A stretch of DNA of 11,199 nt from Rhodoferax sp. (GCA_026785765.1 JAJAZK010000342.1:1-11199); one strand, 5' to 3'. Positions 1 to 5,856 are shown, counted from the first letter of the stretch. The notes: generated by a model not told the origin, from the sequence alone. Translations and numbers: made by a program.

Positions 1-167
1 GAATGGATGCACGTCAAGACTTGGTCTGTCGCACTCACAGGCAGATCGACTTGTAAGCCCAGCGCGGAACTTTGCCGGAGCTTTTCCATCTCGCGATCAA
101 CCGTCCGTCCATGCAAACGATCTTGCCCATACAGGGTGCGACAAATGCAGACCGGCACTGCGAACAT
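1..167 (-). CDS. Possible 5' part of an unrecognised gene running off the left edge
   Basis: An open frame without stops runs from an ATG at 167 to the window edge (55 codons visible), 22 bases downstream of the pssA stop and on the same strand. The second half of the translation (EMEKLRQSSALGLQVDLPVS) has a protein-like composition, but I recognise no family. No convincing Shine-Dalgarno precedes the ATG, and a short open frame in G+C-rich DNA can occur by chance. If real, it would be co-transcribed with pssA. The rest of 1-189 shows nothing else. Confidence 0.25.
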   Translation of the reverse strand, partial: MFAVPVCICRTLYGQDRLHGRTVDREMEKLRQSSALGLQVDLPVSATDQVLTCIH

Positions 168-189
168 GACAAAACCCGAATCCGATGCC

Positions 190-816
190 CTATGGTTTGG
201 GGACGCGCAGGCGGCTGATCATGAGGGATCCCGACAGTGCAAATAGCAGCACCAGCGGGTGCAGCGTAAGTCCCGCGAGGCTCCATTCGCCGAACCACAA
301 ATCCTGGCGCAGGGCACCGAACCAGGCCGCCACCGCCATCATCGCCACCAACACGATTGAAGTGGGGATCGGGGTGCCCTCGAAGTATTTGACCTTGTCC
401 GTGCCCTCCGACATCGCCTCTGCGGTTACGTTGTAACGCGCCAGCCGCGAGACGCCGCAGGCCACGAAGTAGGCCAGCACGATCCGGTCGTAGAAGCCGT
501 GCATGCCGCACGCATAGGCAATCAGCGCAGGCGCCACGCCGAACGATATGACGTCGGCAAGCGAATCGAGTTCCCGGCCCATGGTAGAAGATTTCTGCCG
601 CCAGCGCGCGATGCGGCCATCGAGTACGTCGAATATCAGCGCGGCAAAGACCAACGCCGAAGCAAAGTAGACGTGGCGCGTGACACCTGTTTCGATGAAC
701 GTCATGGCTGAGAACAACGCGCCGACGCCACACACGGCATTGGCCAGCGTGAACCAATCGGCGAGGTGGAACTCCCGGATCATGGAAAATGGCTTGGGAT
801 GGGTAGCGATGTTCAT
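190..816 (-). CDS. pssA: CDP-diacylglycerol--serine O-phosphatidyltransferase (PssA-type CDP-alcohol phosphatidyltransferase)
   Basis: This integral membrane enzyme would transfer the phosphatidyl group of CDP-diacylglycerol to L-serine, giving phosphatidylserine, the precursor of phosphatidylethanolamine. The 208-residue protein carries the complete CDP-alcohol phosphotransferase signature DxxDGxxARx8Gx3Dx3D at residues 63-88 (D63, D66, G67, A70, R71, G80, D84, D88), so all metal and substrate residues are present. The pieces DWFTLANAVCG (20-30), SRLARYNV (123-130) and YFEGTPIP (144-151) are typical of the PssA branch rather than of PgsA. Hydrophobic stretches around 25-40, 50-64, 90-103, 110-125, 152-168 and 185-202 fit a multi-pass protein. 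The start at 816 has no clear Shine-Dalgarno, but a TACAGT box lies six bases upstream, which suggests a leaderless message; M12 at 783 is an alternative start. It is on the short side for a proteobacterial PssA, and the usual ilv/leu neighbours are absent. Serine specificity is inferred. Confidence 0.85.
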   Translation of the reverse strand: MNIATHPKPFSMIREFHLADWFTLANAVCGVGALFSAMTFIETGVTRHVYFASALVFAALIFDVLDGRIARWRQKSSTMGRELDSLADVISFGVAPALIAYACGMHGFYDRIVLAYFVACGVSRLARYNVTAEAMSEGTDKVKYFEGTPIPTSIVLVAMMAVAAWFGALRQDLWFGEWSLAGLTLHPLVLLFALSGSLMISRLRVPKP

Positions 817-822
817 TGGCCC

Positions 823-828
823 ACTGTA
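823..828 (-). promoter_or_regulatory. Candidate -10 element (TACAGT) of pssA
   Basis: Read on the minus strand, TACAGT is followed by six bases and then the pssA ATG at 816. A start site about seven bases after the hexamer would fall on the start codon, giving a leaderless transcript, which would explain the missing ribosome binding site. No good -35 hexamer is visible at the expected distance. The uvrD start in this window has the same arrangement. Confidence 0.35.
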
Positions 829-885
829 AAACTGCTATCGCGGGCAGGATGTCGGCCAACCGGGTCGGCGCTTGTAGGAGAGTGG

Positions 886-1057
886 CGTCTGTCGGCACCT
901 CCGGGGGCGGAACTTCTGCCGGTTTTTCCCGCGGAGGGTCGCCGATCGGAGCTCCAGGCGGCGCGTCAGGCTCCCTTACCGGCGGGGCTTGAGGCATGGG
1001 CTCCGTCGGAGGCGGTACTGGCGGTGCGTGCAATATCGGCGAAAGTGATTTACTCAC
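886..1057 (-). other. Proline-rich open frame between the exported hypothetical gene and pssA
   Basis: From a GTG at 1057, ten bases after the stop of the upstream gene, the minus strand reads about 57 codons of which 21 are proline, mixed with Glu, Asp and Ala in PP-x-EP-like runs (for example PPVPPPTEPMPQAPP). Such composition is common in short, disordered, acidic-proline proteins of Burkholderiales. The frame has no stop after the proline-rich part: it continues through pssA in another frame to position 35, so as a 340-residue protein it is implausible. Either this is a small gene that lost its stop, or a composition effect. No Shine-Dalgarno precedes the GTG. Confidence 0.3.
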
Positions 1058-1067
1058 ACTGCACCCG

Positions 1068-1613
1068 TCAAGGCATCACTTTGAACGCGCTCTGGCCGAA
1101 GAGCGCTGGTTGCCCAATGCACATTGCGATTGGACCCTGCAATTCGAGCAGGGCTTCACGGCTGTGCTTCGCGCTGTCCACATTAGCGAAGGCATCGTTC
1201 ACATCACGCCGCACATCCACGCGCATTGCGCCGCTAATCGGTAACCAGTTGTTGTCCTGAAACGCAAAGCTGATGCGGTGTACAGAACGCATCGTGTTCT
1301 CTCCGGTGGAGACATCCAGCGCCCGCACTGCGTTTTCGTCCTGGCCGAGATGCGCCGAAGCAGTCTGCGTCACCTCGATCTGCCCCACGAAAGGTGACAC
1401 GGGGGAACTGGTCTTCTGTACACGGAACAAAACCGTTGTCGGCGCATACTGGCGCTTGACCCAGGCCTTGACCGATTCAGCGTAGACCACCTCGATGGCT
1501 GGCCTCTGATCGAACGCGTCGCGGCACCGTTTTACCAAGGCGTCGAATTCCGCGAGAGGTTGCGCGAACACGCTCGCGGATGCCATTGACAACGACAGCA
1601 ACACGACCCGCAT
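1068..1613 (-). CDS. Hypothetical exported (periplasmic) protein
   Basis: From the ATG at 1613 the product is 181 residues and begins with a short signal peptide: MR, then a hydrophobic core VVLLSLSMASA and a cleavage-like VFA|QP at residue 17. The mature part is soluble, with two cysteines (VKRC near the start and IAMC near the end) that could pair. It contains an alternation of short strand-like segments (TTVLFRVQKT, FVGQIEVTQT, SVHRISFAFQ), so a small beta-rich fold is possible. I do not recognise the family and assign no function. The start is uncertain: an in-frame ATG at 1769 is preceded by GGAG at a five-base gap and would add 52 residues, placing the hydrophobic segment internally; the ATG at 1613 has no Shine-Dalgarno but puts the signal peptide at the N-terminus. 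It lies upstream of pssA on the same strand and could share a transcript with it. Confidence 0.65.
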   Translation of the reverse strand: MRVVLLSLSMASASVFAQPLAEFDALVKRCRDAFDQRPAIEVVYAESVKAWVKRQYAPTTVLFRVQKTSSPVSPFVGQIEVTQTASAHLGQDENAVRALDVSTGENTMRSVHRISFAFQDNNWLPISGAMRVDVRRDVNDAFANVDSAKHSREALLELQGPIAMCIGQPALFGQSAFKVMP

Positions 1614-2026
1614 TTTGGCGCGTGTGTTCACGGGACGCCCAGCGGGGATTGGCTTGGAAGTGTTATCCGAGGCCGCCGTGGGTGGCGTACACGCAGTCAC
1701 TGTCGTTGCCGGCGAAGTCGAAGCGTTGGCGAACCACTTCGAACACAACTGAAACATGTTCTGGACCATGGAATCTCCGGGGCGGTTAGGAGCATGCAGT
1801 GTCCATCCGGGGCAGGGCGCGGCATGTAGGAAATGGCCGGGAAGCCGCGTCGGAAGTGAACACAGTTTCGAGACGTGGAAATTCCCGGGTTCAGCGGCAC
1901 TGCGCAAGTAGGACAGCACCCACAGCCGATGTTGTTCCGGTCCGATGGCTGGGTCGGCCCGCGCGGTCTACATTCAGCACGATCCGGCCTGATAGCCGAA
2001 GACCGCTATTCCACCCGGCTCAACCC

Positions 2027-2056
2027 AAGGAGGACGCCATGCCAACAGACCGCTAA
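2027..2056 (+). other. Five-codon micro-ORF (MPTDR) with a consensus ribosome binding site
   Basis: AAGGAGG at 2027-2033 is the strongest Shine-Dalgarno in the window. It sits five bases before an ATG (2039-2041) that opens a frame of only five codons, ending in TAA at 2054-2056. The stop is embedded in a small inverted repeat, ACCGC (from 2049) with GCGGT eight bases later. It lies 76 bases upstream of the small gene at 2133. It could be a leader peptide, or the remnant start of a gene truncated by a rearrangement. The rest of 1920-2132 holds no clear gene or recognisable promoter. Confidence 0.35.
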
Positions 2057-2132
2057 GACGGCGGTATCCGCAAAATGGGGAACCATCTTCGGCGGCATAC
2101 AGGTTTCGAATAACTTTTACAAAGGCTTTGCC

Positions 2133-2357
2133 ATGATTACGAAAAAACCCTTCAGCAATTCCGGGCCCAGCAAACTCCCGGCAACCGATGCACCTCGCAG
2201 CGACCGTCCGACGGAAGCGCTGGAGCGCGGCTACGGCGATGAACTCGGTGGCTATTTGGTGGAACCGACCGACGACGAACCACGGCGTCCTGCGGGCAGC
2301 GGTTCAGTCGCCTCGCGGCCTTCGGAAAAACCCGCTTCCGGGGATCGCTCTAGCTGA
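2133..2357 (+). CDS. Small hydrophilic hypothetical protein (74 aa)
   Basis: The ATG at 2133 is preceded by AAAGG with a seven-base gap. The product is a 74-residue, highly polar protein without cysteine, signal peptide or membrane segment. It starts with a basic stretch (MITKKPF), carries a central GYGDELGGYLVEPTDDEP block at about residues 34-51, and ends in a Ser/Pro/Arg-rich, probably disordered tail. The glycine-tyrosine/acidic block looks like a conserved core, which argues for a real gene. I do not know a function. It stands alone on the plus strand, between the divergent exported protein gene and the decayed island. Right after the stop, ATTTCC (2360-2365) can pair with GGAAAT (2390-2395), a possible terminator-like fold without a T tract. 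Confidence 0.5.
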   Translation: MITKKPFSNSGPSKLPATDAPRSDRPTEALERGYGDELGGYLVEPTDDEPRRPAGSGSVASRPSEKPASGDRSS

Positions 2358-2704
2358 TTATTTCCCCTGATCGCGTAGCGGGGACGGGCGGAAATCAGGG
2401 CTGCTCCGAGGTAGGCACTATTCCACTGGGAACTGCGTTCGCACGGTCCTTCCAGGAGCGTGCAGCTCACTGCGTTGGTTTGGGCAGTCCACGGTCAAAA
2501 ATGATAAACCGGGGACAGCAGAAAATCTGCTTCGCTCTTTCCCCAGAGATTTGCGGCTACCGATAGCCAACCGGCAGCTTTAGACCCGTTCGCTACGTAA
2601 ATCGGTTTAGGCCCTTTGAGTCACGCGCTGCGTGGCTTCCCGACGCCCATCCTGCTGGAGGGCCTCGCCTTTAGAGGGCGGGAATAGAGCGTACAGGGAA
2701 GCTC
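2358..2704. other. Noncoding stretch rich in small perfect hairpins
   Basis: I find no credible gene in these 347 bases. It holds several separate perfect hairpins: GCAGA-AAA-TCTGC (2518-2530), flanked by GGGGA (2511-2515) and TCCCC (2540-2544); GGCTA-CCGA-TAGCC (2555-2568); and CACGC-GCT-GCGTG (2622-2634). The piece GATAAACCGGGGACAG (about 2503-2518) resembles the end motif of dispersed intergenic repeats often seen next to IS200-like/REP-associated elements, but this is only resemblance. The stretch may be the debris of a mobile element or an RNA-coding remnant. Confidence 0.4.
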
Positions 2705-2866
2705 TCAATCGAGCGGAATGATCAGATTGGCCCTGGTCCGGGTGAGAACATCGCTTTCCTTGTGGCCAAAGATCTGTTCGACAGCCGTGTTGAAGGTGAT
2801 CACCGTGTCATTGACATCGATGATGCTGATGATGGCGTTTTCGAGCGGGCTGGATTGAATTGCCTG
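2705..2866 (-). pseudogene. Orphan PAS-domain fragment (sensor protein remnant)
   Basis: The minus strand reads a 53-residue open frame ending in TGA at 2705-2707. It looks like the first half of a PAS domain: NAIISIIDVNDTVITFNTAV, then EQIFGHKESDVLTR and NLIIPLD. That order (short helix, I-I-S-I-D strand, hydrophobic turn, F-N-x-A helix, E-x-I-F-G, D/E-V-L, L-I-P) is the standard PAS/S-box pattern found in histidine kinases and diguanylate cyclases. The fragment has no start codon of its own, since a TAG at 2867-2869 lies just upstream, and no partner domain follows. It is therefore a stranded piece of a larger signalling gene, joined head to head with the hsdR remnant at about 2870. Beyond the PAS assignment, its parent is unknown. 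Confidence 0.65.
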
Positions 2867-2870
2867 CTAT

Positions 2871-3399
2871 AGTGCCTTGCCCTATTACTTGCTTTATTAC
2901 CGCCGTGACTATCCTTTGGCTTTGGTGGAAGCCAAAGAAAACGGTCTGCCCGCCGAAATCGGTGTGCAGCAGGCGCGCGAATGCGCCGAGATGCCCGCTC
3001 TCCAAGTTCGCGTATGCGACCAACGGACACCGCATCATCGAGATCGACTGCACCATTGGCATCGAGCGGCAGGTGGATCGCTACGCCACGCCCGACGAAC
3101 TGTTTGCCCGCCTCACCGCAGCCACACATTTGTCACAAGACACCGTAACGCATGCGCGGGAGCCGTTCAACCGGGTCTCCGGCAAGGTGCCGCACTATTA
3201 CCAGCAGATTGCGATAGGCCGCTTGATCGAAGCGATGCTGCTCGGGCAGAAGCGCATCCTGGCCACGCGGGCCACAGGCACGGGCCAGACCTGTGTGGCT
3301 TTTCAGATCTGCTGGAAGCTCTGGAACGGCCGCTGGAACCGCTCGGGCGAGTATTGCCGCCGCAAGATTCTGTTTCTGGCCGACCGCAACATCCTGGTC
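2871..3399 (+). pseudogene. hsdR: Type I restriction endonuclease subunit R (HsdR) remnant, frameshifted
   Basis: HsdR is the ATP-driven translocase/nuclease subunit of type I restriction systems. The first 43 or so codons (frame starting 2877) read YYLLYYRRDYPLALVEAKEN and on through GLPAEIGVQQARE, the end of the N-terminal nuclease domain with the E-A-K motif. At about 3002 an extra C in CTCTCC shifts the frame. The sequence then continues as KFAYATNGHRIIEID, YATPDELFARL, YYQQIAIGRLIEAML and ILFLADRNILV up to 3399, which is the entry into the helicase domain. The Walker A motif reads ATGTGQT (Q codon at 3286-3288) instead of GTGKT, so ATP binding would fail even without the frameshift. Start, most of the helicase and the C-terminal part are missing, and no hsdM or hsdS is present. 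A fossil, not a working enzyme. Confidence 0.85.
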
Positions 3400-3597
3400 C
3401 AGATAGAGCCTGATGGCTTCGTCGACCTCCCAGGTGGCCAGCGCACCTGGGACGACGGGCTTGGACTTCACCCGCAGGCTTTGGGTTTGATGCCCTATCG
3501 GACTGGATGGCGCAGCGACTCGAGATAGGCCTTGTCCGCAGCTGCCACCGCCTTCGAGCCAGCATTCTTGAGCAACAAATTTCTCAATAAAGGGTCG
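3400..3597. other. Unassigned stretch between the hsdR remnant and the tRNA unit
   Basis: HsdR similarity stops abruptly after the ILV codons at 3399. The plus frame runs on to a stop at about 3528 with unrelated residues (DGFVDLPGGQRTWDDG). On the minus strand two short open pieces look somewhat protein-like (KPVVPGALATWEVDEAIRLY and KNAGSKAVAAADKAYLESL), but neither has a start or a family that I recognise. This is probably the mixed debris of successive insertions and deletions next to the tRNA gene. Confidence 0.4.
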
Positions 3598-3622
3598 AGA
3601 AAAATCCGGCTCTTCCTGGATT
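3598..3622 (-). terminator. Intrinsic terminator of the tRNA-Ala unit
   Basis: On the minus strand, 16 bases after the tRNA CCA end, AATCC pairs with GGATT; next to it GG pairs with CC after one bulged A, enclosing an AAGAG loop. The stem is followed directly by a run giving TTTTTC in total. Position, spacing and T tract suit a Rho-independent terminator for the tRNA transcript. Confidence 0.6.
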
Positions 3623-3638
3623 CCCTTGGATGTTATTT

Positions 3639-3714
3639 TGGTGGAGAGGAGGAGGATCGAACTCCCGACCTCTGCATTGCGAACGCAGCGCTCTCCCAGC
3701 TGAGCTACCCCCCC
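3639..3714 (-). tRNA. tRNA-Ala (anticodon CGC)
   Basis: A complete 76-base cloverleaf including an encoded CCA end. The acceptor stem GGGGGGG pairs with CCTCTCC, with G3:U70, the alanine identity pair. The D arm is GCTC/GAGC, the anticodon stem CTGCG/TGCAG with loop TTCGCAA (anticodon CGC, reading GCG codons), and the T arm GGGAG-TTCGATC-CTCCT. All canonical positions (U8, G18-G19, TTC in the T loop, A58) are in place. GCG is a heavily used codon in G+C-rich genomes, which explains keeping this isoacceptor beside the usual UGC and GGC ones. It forms its own transcription unit with a promoter on its right and a terminator on its left, and its 3' end points into the decayed island. Confidence 0.97.
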
Positions 3715-3724
3715 AACAAAAATC

Positions 3725-3730
3725 ATTCTA
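3725..3730 (-). promoter_or_regulatory. Candidate -10 element (TAGAAT) of tRNA-Ala
   Basis: Read on the minus strand, TAGAAT ends ten bases before the tRNA 5' end, so transcription would begin a few bases ahead of the mature tRNA. The -35 region about 17 bases upstream is poor (AAGCAG-like). The hexamer and its position support it; the missing -35 lowers certainty. Confidence 0.45.
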
Positions 3731-3813
3731 GCGAGGCCGTCGCACATCTGCTTGCCGGTTTCCGGCCGCTGCCCGCACGACAATGGCGGCACCCAACACT
3801 CCAGGAGCCAGCC

Positions 3814-4686
3814 GTGCCACGACAACCTGCACCCCAGTGGTACGACAGCATGTACAACAACCGGCTATTGGTGCCGGAGTTTCCTCAGTATGTTGCCCGA
3901 TGGACCGAGGGATCGGCGCAGGCACGGCGCGCGCGCGCCTGCCATCTGGACATTCCGTATGGGAGTGGGGCGCGTGAACAACTGGATATTTTTCCGGCCG
4001 ATGCGCTCTATGCTCCGGTGCTGTTTTTCATCCACGGCGGCTACTGGCGCTCGTTGTCCCGGTCGGAGCATTCCTTTGTCGGGGCGGCGCTGGCGCGTGC
4101 GGGTGCCTGTGTCGTCCTGCCCAGTTACGACCTGTGCCCGGGCACTGCGAAGCAAGCGGTGACGATTCCGAAAATCACCATGCAGGTCGTGCAGGCCCTG
4201 GCCTGGACCTGGCGCAACGTCGCGCGGTGTGGGGGTGACCCGCAGCGCATCACGGTGGCTGGCCATTCGGCCGGGGGCCATCTGGCCGCCACGATGCTGG
4301 CCTGCCGCTGGCAGGACTATGCTGCCGACCTGCCGGGCGACCTGGTGAAGAATGCGTTGTCGATCTCCGGTCTGCACGAGCTCGAATCGATCCGGCGCAC
4401 GCCCTACTTGCAGACCAGTCTGCGTCTTACCCGGGCTGATGCGACGAGGGCCAGCCCGGCGTGGATGCCAGCGCCAGGCGCGGGCGTACTGAACGCTGTC
4501 GTTGGCGGCAATGAGAGCGCCGAATTCCGGCGCCAGAACTGGCTGATCCAGTCATCCTGGGGAAGTTCGGTGGTGCCGGTGTGCGAGGAACTTGCCGGGC
4601 ACAACCACTTCAGCGAGCTGGAGTCCCTGACCACGCCAGACAGCCACCTGCAAGGGCTGGCGCTCAGGCTGCTGGGTCTGGCCTGA
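3814..4686 (+). CDS. Alpha/beta hydrolase, kynurenine formamidase (arylformamidase)-like
   Basis: A 290-residue serine hydrolase of the esterase/arylformamidase branch of the alpha/beta-hydrolase fold. The oxyanion-hole motif HGGYW is at 74-78, the nucleophile elbow GHSAGGH at 150-156 (Ser152), the acid in GGNESAEFRRQ at 231-241 (Glu234, aligning with the Asp of animal formamidases), and the catalytic His265 in GHNHFSELE. The N-terminal QWYDSMYNNRLLVPEF is typical of this subfamily. No signal peptide is present, so it should be cytoplasmic. The GTG start at 3814 is chosen because AGGAG (3803-3807) lies six bases upstream; the open frame continues upstream through the antisense of the tRNA, which cannot be coding. 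No kynurenine-pathway genes (kynU, kynA) are nearby, so the substrate is open and a general carboxylesterase role is possible. It converges on guaC with 19 bases between the stops. Confidence 0.85.
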   Translation: MPRQPAPQWYDSMYNNRLLVPEFPQYVARWTEGSAQARRARACHLDIPYGSGAREQLDIFPADALYAPVLFFIHGGYWRSLSRSEHSFVGAALARAGACVVLPSYDLCPGTAKQAVTIPKITMQVVQALAWTWRNVARCGGDPQRITVAGHSAGGHLAATMLACRWQDYAADLPGDLVKNALSISGLHELESIRRTPYLQTSLRLTRADATRASPAWMPAPGAGVLNAVVGGNESAEFRRQNWLIQSSWGSSVVPVCEELAGHNHFSELESLTTPDSHLQGLALRLLGLA

Positions 4687-4705
4687 GCGCGAATCGGCCG
4701 CTACC

Positions 4706-5683
4706 TTACATCAGAAGGTGTTCGCCGGCGTTATCGCCGCCCAGCGTGACGTAATTCACCTTGCGGATGTCCATCAGTTTTCGGCCGCCGGAGTAACTGA
4801 TGGAGCTCTGGATGTCCTGCTCCATCTCGACCAAGGTGTCGGCGAGGGCGCCCTTGATCGGCTCCAGGATGCGTTTGCCTTCGACATGTTTGTACTCGCC
4901 CTTGTTGAAGTCGCTGGCCGAGCCGTAATACTCCTTGTATCGACGGCCGTCCACTTCCACGGTCTGCCCGGGGCTGTCTTCGTGGCCGGCCAGCATCGAG
5001 CCGATCATTACCATGGTGGCGCCAAAACGTATGCTCTTGGCAATGTCGCCGTGTTCGCGGATGCCACCGTCGGCGATGATGGGTTTGGTGGCCACCCGGG
5101 CGCACCACTTGAGCGCAGAGAGTTGCCAGCCACCGGTGCCAAAACCGGTTTTGAGTTTGGTGATGCAAACCTTGCCTGGACCGATGCCGACCTTGGTGGC
5201 GTCCGCGCCCCAGTTCTCCAGGTCGATGATGGCTTCCGGTGTGGCTACGTTGCCGGCGATGACAAAGGACGCCGGCAGTTTTTCCTTCAGGCAGGCGATC
5301 ATGTTCCTCACGCTGTCGGCGTGGCCGTGCGCGATGTCAATGGTGATGTAGTCCGGCACCAGGCCCAGCGCCACCAGTCGGTCTACGGAGTCGTAGTCGG
5401 GCTTTTTCACGCCTAGCGAGATGGACGCGTAGAGGCCCTTGGCCTTCATGGCCTGCACAAACTTCAGGTTGTCCAGATCAAAGCGGTGCATCACGTAAAA
5501 GTAACCGTTTTGCGCCAGCCAGGTGCAGATGGACTCGTCGACCACGGTCTTCATGTTGGCGGGGACCACGGGAATGCGGAAACGCCGCCCGCCCAGTTCG
5601 GTGCTGGCGTCACATTCGGAGCGGCTGTCGACGCGGCATTTGCGCGGCAGCAGCAGGATGTTCTCGTAGTCGAATATTTCCAT
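4706..5683 (-). CDS. guaC: GMP reductase
   Basis: Cytoplasmic enzyme converting GMP to IMP with NADPH and releasing ammonia, so guanine nucleotides can be recycled to adenine nucleotides. The 325-residue protein is a full-length TIM barrel of the IMPDH/GMPR family without CBS domains, which favours GMP reductase over IMP dehydrogenase. The catalytic loop GIGPGKVCITKLKTGFGTGG spans 166-185 with nucleophile Cys173. Other signatures are PANMKTVVDE (41-50), DIAHGHADSV (116-125), GNVATPE (144-150), ADGGIREHGD (204-213) and the GMP-binding GSMLAGHEDSPG (228-239). The closest type is the Bacillus-like GuaC subgroup. Upstream of the ATG only a weak purine-rich GGAAA is visible. The gene diverges from uvrD across a 173-base gap that contains a perfect 8-bp inverted repeat, and I see no purine riboswitch. 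Function is secure; regulation is not visible. Confidence 0.96.
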   Translation of the reverse strand: MEIFDYENILLLPRKCRVDSRSECDASTELGGRRFRIPVVPANMKTVVDESICTWLAQNGYFYVMHRFDLDNLKFVQAMKAKGLYASISLGVKKPDYDSVDRLVALGLVPDYITIDIAHGHADSVRNMIACLKEKLPASFVIAGNVATPEAIIDLENWGADATKVGIGPGKVCITKLKTGFGTGGWQLSALKWCARVATKPIIADGGIREHGDIAKSIRFGATMVMIGSMLAGHEDSPGQTVEVDGRRYKEYYGSASDFNKGEYKHVEGKRILEPIKGALADTLVEMEQDIQSSISYSGGRKLMDIRKVNYVTLGGDNAGEHLLM

Positions 5684-5783
5684 GGCGTTTCCAGGCTCCC
5701 GGAGACTGTTGTGTTGAACAGGTGAACGCTTGGACTGGACCCGGTCGGTGCTTCTGCAGCGCGCAGGCTGCGTAGAAACAAGA

Positions 5784-5810
5784 ACCGGGCCACAAATGCT
5801 TGGGCCCGGT
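5784..5810. repeat. Perfect 8-bp inverted repeat in the guaC-uvrD intergenic region
   Basis: ACCGGGCC (5784-5791) and GGCCCGGT (5803-5810) form a perfect 8-bp stem around an 11-base loop. On the plus strand no T tract follows. On the minus strand the arm is followed by TTCTTGTTTC, so the hairpin resembles an intrinsic terminator facing into the guaC leader. It could block antisense transcription from uvrD towards guaC, act in a guaC leader, or be a protein-binding palindrome. Confidence 0.55.
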
Positions 5811-5844
5811 GGTTGAGTTTAGCAGCGTCGTGGGCGGCGCTTCC

Positions 5845-5850
5845 TACAAT
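5845..5850 (+). promoter_or_regulatory. Candidate -10 element (TACAAT) of uvrD
   Basis: TACAAT ends six bases before the ATG at 5857, so transcription would start at or near the start codon and give a leaderless message. No Shine-Dalgarno lies before that ATG, which agrees. The -35 position (about 5822-5827) is weak; TTGAGT at 5813-5818 is too far away (26 bases). Confidence 0.4.
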
Positions 5851-5856
5851 CAAGCC

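Noticed and set aside
35..1057. A 340-codon minus-strand frame as one protein
   Set aside because: From about 816 downward it lies across pssA in another frame, and the translation becomes Arg/His/Cys-rich shadow sequence; only the proline-rich start deserves attention.
2500..2530. REP/IS-type end motif (GATAAACCGGGGACAG) as a defined mobile element
   Set aside because: Only one copy is visible and no transposase is present; kept as a resemblance, not called as an element.
3532..3813. N-terminal extension of the hydrolase frame
   Set aside because: It would translate the antisense of the tRNA-Ala gene; the GTG at 3814 has a good Shine-Dalgarno and begins the family's normal N-terminus.
3133..3825. 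A 230-codon minus-strand frame
   Set aside because: It reads through the tRNA gene, its terminator and the antisense of hsdR; no start signal or coherent domain.
4718..5416. Long plus-strand frame inside guaC
   Set aside because: Shadow of guaC, whose catalytic loop and full-length barrel are on the minus strand.
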